A stretch of DNA of 64,000 nt from Aptenodytes patagonicus (taxonomy: Eukaryota; Chordata; Aves; Sphenisciformes; Spheniscidae): assembly GCF_965638725.1 (NCBI RefSeq), contig NC_134950.1, forward strand, positions 26,378,932-26,442,931, in the 5' to 3' direction. Position 1 is the stretch's first letter, and each line of letters begins with the position of its first letter. The position numbers and the translations under genes are program-made. The notes under the pieces were generated by a model. The model was given only the letters and a program-made list of their open reading frames with translations, was not told the origin of the DNA and made no database searches. Of the stretch, positions 47,901-59,900 are shown one piece after another.

Positions 47901-50900
47901 TCTGACAAACACAGAGTTGGTATCACAGCAAAGCTCCAGGTGCCAGATCCCGAGACAGGTTTAGAGCACATGCCTCTGTCCAAGACTGCACTCTGAAAAA
48001 CTTTACTCAGGATCTACTGAAGTTTACCCAGGACCTCACTTTTTTTTTTTTTTTTGTTAAGAAAATTCCCTCCCTGCCCACAGCTCTGTTTCACACGCAG
48101 ACTTCATTATTGCTTCAGCCTGAGCAGCACTGGAACTCCAACTAGGGTTGTGTCAGTATGACTGACACAAAGGTGCACTGCTTCTTGGCAAGTATGCCCT
48201 GAGCATGGCTGACAGACCAAAAGACTTCAGGAGTATTTATACATCTCAGAATACACAATCACTGGACAAAAATAAAAACAAATAACCAGAACCTATGACT
48301 TCCTTCTCTTAACCCTTCTCTGTGTGCCTTAACTAGATTGCAAAGTCATGCTCCTCCATCTGTCTCCTCTCCATCCTTCTCTGTCTAGTGCTCATCACTG
48401 AAGGCGCTCCGTATCAGCCATATCAGAGATGAAAACACCCCTACACAGTGCTAAGCTACAGCCTCCAAGATCCTCTTCTAAGAGATGTTTGACTCCTCTC
48501 TGGCTGAAGTGAAAGCTGAATTCAGTAACTACTAAGCTCTTACACAAGAGGCTGTCACCATCCATACTTTTTCCTCACACATATGTTTGTAAAACTGAGC
48601 CTCTCTCACTTCTTCAACTGAAATACTTGAGGCACCTTCCCTTCAGAGAAGAATTATCATCATGGTTATATGGAGATGCTTTCCATATAACCCTGATTCA
48701 AGTGCCTAAGCTCCACAGAAGGTTGAATTTTGGATGTGGCCAATGCACTGCCAGTATTTCTCAGTTGAGAGCCATCCACAAGCTACCCTCGTAATATGCC
48801 TAATTCTCTCTGCTTATTATAAATTTTTTCTTTTTATAAGTGTACCATACTAATCCTTCAGCCCTGGGCTAGTTCAGCAGTGCACAAGGCTCCTAATCAC
48901 AGATAACTACACTGCCAGTGTTCCCAATGAAGCACACATCTCTTACAATAATACTGCTTAGTATGGTTTGCCTGACCAGCTTTGACTTCAAGTTTCAGAA
49001 GACCTCTAAAGAGGCATTAACTCAGTTATAAGTTTTATATATATACACACACGATCAATTATGACTTTTACCACTTTACTGATTTTTTATTTATGTAAAT
49101 GTCAATACTCATTAAATTTTTCCCATACATGGCCACAGTGAGATACATCACAACATAGCTCCTTAGTTGGAAGATGTAGTTTAGACTATTGCTAACAGAA
49201 ATAAAGGCTGAAGTTTCCTGAATGTAAGTTGTATACTTCCCACGAAAAACATAGAACTCATGAAAATTGCTTTTCATCATCACTGAACAGATCATTATTT
49301 TGTGTCTCACCCCTGCTGAGCTTTTTGGAAGAGTTCTCTCAGCACTGATTGCCTGAACTGAACAGGTAGACTGAGGGTTAGATTATCTTCAAGGAATATC
49401 TTCACTAAGTCCTGTAACACAAACACAGTTGGAATAGTCAATGGATAATGCAAAAGATACAGATAAAGTAGGTTTTTTTATCTGGTAAAAGCGATCAAAC
49501 TAACAGAAGCAGCCTGCACCCATATGTAATACTAAAATTCATTAAACAACCATAAAGGGACCAAACAACAAGAAGTTCTCTAACATCAGAGAATCAAAGG
49601 AAAAAACCAAACTTGCACATCTCAGCAGCAATGTTCCCTGAAACCCAAAGAATTAGATTCTACCTGAAAATTCCATACATCAACTAGTAGAAATTACTTA
49701 GTTGTATGGAATCCAAGATATTTTAATCTAATATGTACCAGATTATGTTATATTCCTATATACGTGTGTTCTAAAACAGTATGTTAATGGTTAACTGGAA
49801 CACTTAAATTTATTAAAATCCCTATCAATTCAGGTGGAATCATCCACATGGAATGATTAAAAAACCTCAAATATATGTGGGTTTATTTAAGCACCCTACC
49901 TGATAGTTGCCAGATTTCATACAGCTATGGATTTGACTGTAAGGAGTTGCCTGTTGAGATGCATCATCAGAAGATGAGGTAAGAACTCCGCAAGCTTGAC
50001 AGTACCCAGCTAACCGTTCTTCATCAATGGTAAAATGAAGTGATGATGAACCATTCTGAAAAGTAAGAGTCAATCAAATCTTAATGGCCAAAATATTATG
50101 AAATATAAGCTTAATTCGGAAACACAAACAGACACTCACAATTTACCCAAGTAACAGCAAAAAACAGAACAATGTGTGTGTACAGGCTTTTTTTTTTTAA
50201 TAGCATACTTTTATATGTGCTCTTTACAGCTTAGACCATGTTTTGTCTATTTAAATAAAAATCTGAGTTTTGCAGTTTTGGGAATATAAATACGAAGCAA
50301 AATAAAAAAGGAAGCATACCTTAGTTGTAAATTAAAACAATGTGTTTTTGAAAAGGGCAGAACATAAATGATCTGATTTCCAAGGGAAACTTAGATTAAA
50401 AAAAGAACAGGAAGTGCTGGTTACCTTCCTCAAAAACACATCACCACAATCAAAATACCACAATGGACACAGAATGTACTGTTCAGTTGAGTTATATTAG
50501 CACTGGAGATGTTATTTTTGCATTTCTTGCATCAATACAATTTGTGTAAGAGAATATTCATTACAAAACGTAAAACAAAGCAGCAATATATGGCAGCTGA
50601 TTAATATAATTTCAAACAAGGCACAATGTGAAAAAACAAAAATTGTTGTCAAAATCCCATATCGTGGTTTAACCTCAGTCGGCAACTGAGCACCACACAG
50701 CCACTCACTCACTCACTCCCCTCCCGTCCCCCCCGGTGGGAGGGGGGACAGAATTGGAAGAGTAGAAGTAAGAAAGACTCATGGGTTGAGATAAAAACAG
50801 TTTAATAATTGAAATAAAATAATAATAAAAACAATAATAATAATGTAATAATAATAGTAATATACAAAGCAAGTGATTGCATAGTGCAATTGCTCACCAC

Positions 50901-53900
50901 CTGCTGACCAATGCCCAGCCAGTCCCCGAGCAGCGGCCCCCCCCGGCCAGCTTTCCCCCAGTTTATGTACTGAGCATGACGTCACATGGTACGGAATGTC
51001 CCTTTGGTCAGTTTGGGTCAGCTGTCCTGGCTGTGCCCCCTCCCAGCTTCTTGTGCACCTCCAGCCTTCTCAGTCTGAAGCTGAAAGTCCTTGACTAGTG
51101 TAAGCACTACTTAGTAACAACTAAAACATGGGTGTGTTATCAACATTGTTCTCACCCTAAATCCAAAACACAGCACTGTACCAGCTACTAGGAAGGAAAT
51201 TAACTCTATCCCTGCCGAAACCACGACATCCCATGAAGTTTCTTTAAATCCACGTGTACCACTTACAGTTATTAAATTGCTAAAGAAGGAAGCAATAATT
51301 TAGACAAGTTTTTTTTTTTTAAGAAGAGTTGAACATACATGCTAATAAAACACTCATTACCTTTGCAATCAACTCCTTTGTTTTGAAAAACTTTTCTTTA
51401 GCATTTTCATGAACAGCTGCATTTGTAGATCCTTGTTGAAAATAGATTGCACCCAAATCATAGCAAACCTGCAAATAGTATATATTAGTGTTTTATATCA
51501 ATATTATATATAAAATCTCAGAAATTTATATAACATTTTAAGTGAAGATTAAGTATTTCAGCTCAAACCTCACACGTACTTTAAACTATTCCTAGTTTTA
51601 TCTAATGTTCTGACATACACCACATACCTTTCCCCACGTACTTCAATTGTTTCCTCTTTAACTGTGATCTCAGTATGAGTAATTCTGCACAAGCATTACA
51701 AAATTACAGGATGATTTCCATGTAATCATCAAGAACAATGCAATAAGCTGTCCTTGCCATATAATGGTTTAGTCCAGACAGGGAGTAGGGGGAAGCAGCA
51801 ATATTTACAGTGTTGAAAAAAGTTCCAATAATGTAAAAATGAAGTCAATAATATCTCATTGCATTAAAAAAACACAGGAAATATTAGCAGAAAAACACTG
51901 CAATTTGTCTCGAAAATATTACGTAACACTTTGTCTAAAGAGATAGATATAAATTGAAAGCTTTAGTATAGAACGTAAGGTACCTGGCACTGTATTTCCT
52001 CTGCACTGATTTTCAGTCCAGCTGTGGAACTCTCTGTTTCTCCATTCACCATACCAGGCTCCATGGCTAATAAATCCAGAGTTCTTATAGTGTGGACATA
52101 AAGATCTTTGTTTAATTTAAGTGCTCCTTCTAGGACCAGGATGGAATCAGCAGCCTGCTCTTTCAACTGTAATAGTTCAAACGCATTGAAAAAATTAACC
52201 TCTTGGGTTTGAGTTTAGCTCTGGGTTTAAATTAACACTAGAAATGTAACAGTACAGTAAAAGGATAGTAAAAAAAAAGTCCTTATACACCTGTGTCATT
52301 GTTATGTAGAATCTGCTCCTGTATTTCTTGTACAGTAAGAAATTTGTGACTTCTACTTCAGTTTCAGGTACTCAGAGAAAGAGGATCAAACCATTACTTC
52401 CACTTGAAACAAAACATTTCTCTCTGTTTCACCTACACCTTTTTGTCCATTTTTGGAGCATTAAGTTATGCAACAGTCAGATTGTAAATTTTAAGTTATC
52501 ATTTCACAGCTGAAACAAAACCAGCTTCTATGTGAACAGCAAGATTTCTTCAAAAATTTTGATGAATTGGTAAAACAGTTAAACATCGTTCACGCTCACC
52601 TATTTGAAAAAGTATGAAAAAGTAAAAAATTGTAGAAAATGTGTAATACAAATTCTTTAACTGATTCCAAGTAGTACAAGAGTAGGAAAATGAGCTAGGC
52701 TGCTTATGGAAGTAGAGGGTTTGTTCTTCCTTGTTCTTGCCTCTCTCAAAGGGAAACACTTCAGGCACAACTAGCATTCTGTTGAAAGCTACATACAGAA
52801 AACACTCAGCTACTAAATCCTTTTAAAAAAAGAAAACGTTTTAAGTGTTGAATTTTGCTGCCATATGATTTTGCAACTCAAGCATGGTATTGTCTTAATT
52901 ACTAATCACACACTGATTTTGTAGAGGCTTGCTCAATTCATATAGCTCCAAGGATGGGCTGATGAAAGAATACTTCAATCACACAAAACAAATTCCATCC
53001 TACATGCAGTGCAGAGACAACACTGTCCAAAATGCACACAGTGGAACTGTAGCAAATACTAAAAGTGACAAATATAATATAAATGTACTGAATCCAACAA
53101 AACTGTGATGCAATTGTTTATTTCTTGTCCATTCATATTTACGTGTAAATTCAAGCAAAAATAAGAGGGGAAAAAAGTCTCACCACTTTCAAAATATTTT
53201 CAGTTAGTTCCTTTTCTTGCTGCATCTGGTTCATCCTGGAAAATACAGAGAAGAGGTCAACATCACAATTATAAAGCAAACCTGCATGTTACTTTACTTA
53301 ATGTTCTAGACCACAACAATGAATTCATAATAAGTTCTGCTTAATTACATTTTAAACATCATTATGCAGGACCACTGACTGTTCTTATCTATCTATATAT
53401 GAAATACAGAATTATATAACAAAAAGGTAGTTTTGGATGAGAATGTGGTTCAATAAAATGGAAGTTACAAAGTTTCCGTTGCTTTTTTCCTTCAAAAATC
53501 AGATTGTTAATATTAGCAAAACTATCATGAAGAAATCAGCTTCCACAGCCTCAAGTCTCTTGAAGCTTCACTATTTAATTCTTCTAGAACATCCGTCAGG
53601 GGTAAAAGTGTGTTAATGTGTTTATGTAAAAGTTACAAGTATTTTAAAATTATTTCCCCATACAGAATTTTTTGATTCAGGATCAGACTCTGATACACAT
53701 ATGGCAATACAAGATTTATAGTAAAATGAGTAGTAGTAGTGGTATTTTTAATCAACATACTTAACAGACTGACTCTCTCAAACAAGTATGGCCTAATGCT
53801 AGAGTATAAAATTAACATAAAACAATGAAAAGTACCTCTGAGATATTCCCAACTTTATCAGAGAAATTTATAACATAAAAGTCCATTCCAAGGACAGGTT

Positions 53901-56900
53901 GTAACTAAAGCCACACAACTTCTAGAATGCAAAATGAATACTGACTTTAAATTACAATTTATTGCCTAATGAGGCAAATGAAAATACTTCATTATTTCTC
54001 AGGTTATCATACATAATGTGGCAAATTGCTGTAATAGAACAACTGTATTAAGCAATATACTGTAAGTTAAAACAGGATGCAAGAAATGTACCATGTTTAA
54101 ACCAGAGAATAAGCATTCTGCCTAGGCAAACTGCTATCTCCCTTTCTCTCATGATTTTTCATGCCTCTACGAAGTCAGAGATGACATACTAAGAGTGGAA
54201 CGACAGACAAGTACATATATGCATCAAGCATGTCTGACAGGAAAATAATAATATACTTGAAATAAATGCAAGTCTTCCGTGCTATAACTAGCCATTTTAA
54301 GCAACAGTATGCTATTAACATGGTTTAATCCAATTAGAAATTAAATTTCTAATTACAAAATACAGGTATAATTCATTTGGACTTTGTGTGTAACTTACAC
54401 ATTTAATTGAGGTGGACCAGGTTTCACTTGCTTTACAGGAAAACTACTTTGAACAATGGTCCTTATGGCCCTACATAGGGAAGAAAATTAAGCGAAGAAC
54501 GGTATTAGCCTCAGAAGTGTAATAAGCAGATTACATGCCTCTTAAAAATATCAGTTTATCATTTCAGATACATTATACCATTAGAATACATCCTCTACTC
54601 AAGAGCACATCTAGTATTTAAGAAGTGCTAAAATAATAATAAAATAATAAAAAGCTAAAAGGCAGCAAAATTCTTATCTTTATAAGGTGACAGTTCAAAC
54701 CACTACCTTGATTATTTTTTTAGGTAACAAAACCAACTGTAGAATAGCTTTTCAGACTCGGCTCCTCACTATAACCTACCTACAGATCACAAAATTATTA
54801 TTACTTTGAGACTCTTTCTCCTTCTATGTACAAATATATAGATAGAAGAAAACATTGTTTTGTTCTATCATGATTTTAAGACTATTGCCTTAAAGTAGTT
54901 TACCATCTGTTGTAGAGCAGTATTGCCATTGCAGTGGTTGGGGGTAAGCTGGACAGGTCTACATCCACATGTTTAGTTCCTGGGGGAACTTTGCTGATAC
55001 ACAGAAGTTCATTCAGTAGCATGTTCAATACAGGAACAGACAAGCTATTAAAAAAAAGAGAATCAGATACTTCATACAGTAATCCTACTCCTGTAATGTT
55101 TAAATAATATACACTACTATTCAGTACTATATTATTACTTAACATCCCATGGAAGTAAGGGTAGTATGTTTACTTAGCCTAATGAAATGCTCTGTATCAG
55201 ATGGCATTCTAGATCAGGTATGTAAAGCAGTTACCAGTATTAGCAGCGTAAATTAAGCTGAAGTAGAAGGTTGCCCTGACAGCTGAACTACTATTATGCA
55301 CCACTGCATTAGTCCACAGAGACACATCCCCAGAATAATCCAGTCACCTATAACAACAGGTCCCAACTAATAAGAAATTTGTTTCAAAGTATTCCCAGAT
55401 CATACTTCCAGAAGGTAAACAACCACATTTCCAGTGCAAATGGCATTTCACTCACGTAAAGGGAACATTTCTCTATGCTATTACAGCTTATCTCCCTTTC
55501 TGCAGCATCCACTAGTAAACAGTGAAGTTAAGACTAGGAACTGGAATAGAACACTGTAGAGCACTGTAAACTGTATTGTGTAAAATATACATTAGCTGGG
55601 ACAGAATCTTCCTTGATAAAATGAGCAGGCATGCAGGCTGGACTGCATCACTCCAAGCTTTTGAAGTATAATTTAACACAACTGAAACACTATTACTAAT
55701 TTAGACATTACTTAAAATCAGAAGTTATCAGCTACTGCCAAAGTACCTTTGATCTTGTGAAAAAATTGCATTCTTTGCAACCAGCATTGAAAACAACCAG
55801 TGAAACTACACTTTTAGCAACTAAAGCCAGAATTCCTGTTTAACAAATTTTAGGTCTTGTGTAACATCAGACTCCAGGTCTGTTATCAAGCTATCATTTT
55901 CAACTAACAAACTCCGTTTTCACTATGTGAGGTCCAGGAATCTTGTTTTCATTGGCGAGAGTAGAACATCATTCAACTGTTTGTAACAGCAGAAGTTTTA
56001 GAAGAAAGCTGGGCTCAAGCTGTTATTTTATTCCTTTTTAACTACCGTGACTGAACCTTTGGGTATAATCAGTTAAAAAACAAAAGGATGTTTCTTAATT
56101 AAGAACAATCTTAGCCTTCACAAGCCAACAGAACAAGAACTCTAACTGCTATATAGAGATGCTAAATTAGTAGTTGAAATTACTTCAGGTTGGTTCTCAA
56201 AAAAAACCCACCACAGATAGGACAAAACAATCCTATCAAAACCCAGAATTAGCCCAATAGTGTCATACAGTAGGGCTGATTTTTGAATAGGGATTATACC
56301 TGCATTTTAAGAAGTAAAGGTACTAACTGACATAAAATACACCATGAATAAATGTCAGTATAAATTCCTCCTGCAAGAAGGGAAGCAACTATAAAGAAAA
56401 AAAAGCCCTCTTGTACACATTCACATACATCTGCTTTCAAAGCTAAAGCATATATAAAAAACCCTATTGTATACCAGATACTTTTGTCCATACAATATTT
56501 TCATAACTAACCACAATAAAGGTTTCTGTTCATTCTCTGCAGTTGTGCAGTATCTTGCAAAGGTACTTTGGCAAGCAGTAATCCCGCCTCACAACACTTC
56601 ACTAAGGCAGATATATATGACATAGCTTAACAGATGACAAAATATTATTCAGGGGAGAAGGGGGGTGGGGGAGAAAAAAGAAAGAGAACTTCCTAGGTAA
56701 AAATCAAGAACATCTCATTCCAAGCCCTTTGACTGCTCATTATAACACGTTATAAAAAAAAAATCCACAGAAATATTGTAATACAAATGAGAAATACAAA
56801 TAAAAGTATACAGGAAGAAACAAGCCCTACCAGTAACTTGAAGGAATATTAAAAAAAATTCTATATAACATCATAGACCATATGATTTTCAGATCAACTC

Positions 56901-59900
56901 AAGACAAATAAAAAAAAAAATCATGTTATATTGTCTTAAAGAAACTTTAACACACACAGAGTCAATGTAACTTTTATCTAGCAAAGAACTTTCTTCTTCC
57001 AAGGTGTCTGCAAGCTAAATGTTTTGTTTAATATCTTCATCAATGATCTCGACGAGAGGATTGAGTGCACCCTCAGTAAGTTTGTAGACGACACCAAGTT
57101 GGGCGGGAGTGTTGATCTGCTCGAGGGTAGGAAGGCTCTGCAGAGGGAACTGGACAGGCAGGATCGATGGGCCGAGGCCAACTGTATGAGATTCAACAAG
57201 GCCAAGCGCTGGGTCCTGCACTTCGGCCACAACAACCCCATGCAGCGCTACAGGCTTGGGGAAGAGTGGCTGGAAAGCTGCCTGGAGGAAAAGGACCTGG
57301 GGGTGTTGGTTGACAGCAGCCTGAACATGAGCCGGCAGTGTGCCCAAGTGGCCAAGAAGGCCAATGGCATCCTGGCCTGTATCAGAACTAGTGTGGCCAG
57401 CAGGAGTAGGGAAGTGACTGTGCCCCTGTACTCGGCACTGGTGAGGCCGCACCTCGAATACTGTGTTCAGTTTTGGGCCCCTCACTACAAGACAGACATT
57501 GAGGTGCAGGAGTGTGTTCAAAGAAGGGCAACAAAGCTGGTGAAGGGTCTAGAGCACAAGTCTTATGAGGGAACTGAGACTGTTTAGCCTGGAGAAAAGG
57601 AGGCTGAGGGGAGACCTCATCGCTCTCTACAACTACCTGAAAGGAGGTTGTAGCAAGGTGGGTGTTGGTCTCTTCTCCCAAGTAACAAGTGATAGGACAA
57701 GAGGAAATGGCCTCAAGTTGCGCCAGGGGAGGTTTAGATTGGATATGAGGAAAAATTTCTTCACCGAAAGGGTTGTCAAGCATTGGAACAGGCTGCCCAG
57801 GGAAGTGGTAGAGCCACCATCCCTGGAGGTATTTAAAAGACATGTAGATGTGGTGCTTGGGTTTAGTGGTGGATTTGGCAGTGTTAGGTTAACGGCTGGA
57901 CTCGATGATCTTAGAGGCCTTTTCCAACCTAAACGATTCTATGATTCTACACAAGTTGCAACTGGGGCAAGTATTGCCCCACTAAGATTTTACACTGCTG
58001 AAGCGTAGCTCCCTAATGTGCTTAGCACTGCCAGAGTAAAGAAGTTCTCAACTGTTCTACCCCATCAGACCATTCAGCAGCTGAAATTATTTGCGTTAAA
58101 AAAATTCAAAGGAAAAATGCAAAGGTGGAGTTTGACTGTGGTTGAAACAGACAGTTCAGTGATCTAGTTAGCAGATATATGGAGTGCTTTACATCAACAA
58201 ACTGGAGCAAGACCTCCAACTTCAAGCATGTCAGAATGGGGAAACTTAAGCTAGTTTTGTCACTGAAGAAAATGTAACCTAAAATTCATCTTTATGCAGT
58301 TCAGATGTGCGCATCTTAATGCCTAATACCCACTATTCTTCCTCTCTACATTATAAACAGTATTGATTTGCGCATAGACATTGCCTTTATCAAAACCCTT
58401 TTCTAACTCATAGATGAAACTGAACTTTATTTCAGTTGTCACACCCAAGACTCTTCTTAATGTAAGGAAGATACTGTCAGAAAAGGGAGCAAGACAGATT
58501 TCCATTTCTTAAAATAAAGATCTCAAGCCACTTCAGTTTAGTAATTTCAGCATGAAGATGTGCAGACTATACCTTTTCTCTAATACATCCAAATCCCACT
58601 TCAGATGAGCAGCAACTTTAAGAGCAAGAAGTTTTAAAATACGGTTTCTTTTGTTATCCGGTGGTGGCTGGACTTGGTTCTGTTCATTCACTGATGGTTT
58701 CGAAGCTTGTTCCAAGAACTGGACAATCAGCTGTACAGGTGGCGGATCTGCAAAAAACACAGCCACTCTTCAAATTTTTTCTAAGACCAGAAATTAATTT
58801 CTTGTTGCAGCTATGAACAGGGATCTTATCTCCTTGTCATTTATACAGCTTGCATTGTCACCTGGCAGATTCTAATCCCAAAAGGTACCTTGCTTATGCT
58901 GACTCAAATCAGACTATTAATGTATCTTGTTTAACCTTCAAGTTTACTTGACCGTGGTAACCACACTCTCATACTTTTATTTATTTTCACTATTTTGTAT
59001 TAATTATGTTTCAGTACTTGCATCTACAGAAAATAAGTGTTGCCTATTGAAATCACAAGTAAGTTAGCTGTTGTAAAAATATACACCTACCTGTAATTCT
59101 CCTCAGTATTTTAAAATATATTTACAAGCAACTACTGGTACCTCTGAACACATTTAGAAGACACTTTCAGACTGCTTTTAAAAAAAAAAAAAGCAGCCCT
59201 CAAATCTCTCCCTTACAATAAGACAGTCTCTCCAGTACCTTTGAGCTGTTTTGAAAAACTGAAACCAAATCATAACTATAACACTCTCACTGAACTTCGT
59301 GAAACATAAAACTAGTATTAATCATTATTTTTAATTGCAAAATAGCAGTGTAAGATCCAAGCACAAAGATACAGCCTGACTATGCTTAAATTTACTTTTT
59401 GTAGAGGCAATAGTGTCCCAAGTTTTCCTGTTTTGTCCACCTGCTTGTAGAATTCAGTTACTGAAAAAGATGATTCCCACTTACAATCATCAAAAGATCA
59501 GCTACTTTTAAATATGGCCACTTTCTTAAATACATCAGACTAGCTTTCTATTAATTCCAGGTCTAAGCAGACAGAGCAATTTCAGCACTGAACCTTTAGG
59601 AGGACTCTAGTTCCTGATGCCAGCAAGACTTAATGGGAGAAGACCAGCTGCAAATTGTAATGATTTTTTACAAACAGCACTTCACATTGTAAAAATAAAC
59701 AACTTGTAACATTTCCATAAACAAAATTCACATACGCGAAAGGAAAAGTGATCTACCACACAGGAAAGATGGAGAAGTGAAGTTATTAAATAGGAAAGTG
59801 AATGTAAAATGAGAAAAATACATTCTCGTTTGTGCTAACTACCGTGACTTCCACACCACCGGAGCCGCCAGTACCAGAGCGTACAAGCCGCCCGGCAGCA

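Larger units (their letters stand above)
50660..51228 (-). mobile_element. Solo LTR of an avian endogenous retrovirus
   Basis: A 569-bp element with inverted ends (TATCGTGGTTT at the left, AAACCACGACA at the right; the left end has TA where TG is expected), flanked by 5-bp TCCCA repeats. It resembles a common avian ERV LTR that in its sense direction begins TG(T)CGTGGTTTCGGC and carries a TATA region near TGACGTCA. By that feature it lies on the minus strand, the same orientation as INTS8. Internal features are a palindromic CRE TGACGTCA (50977-50984), a TATA-like TACATAAAC on the minus strand near 50962-50970, and an AAT microsatellite. No gag, pol or env remains, consistent with recombination between two LTRs. 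The 5-bp duplication would fit an ERVL-type integrase, but the class is inferred. Confidence 0.88.
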
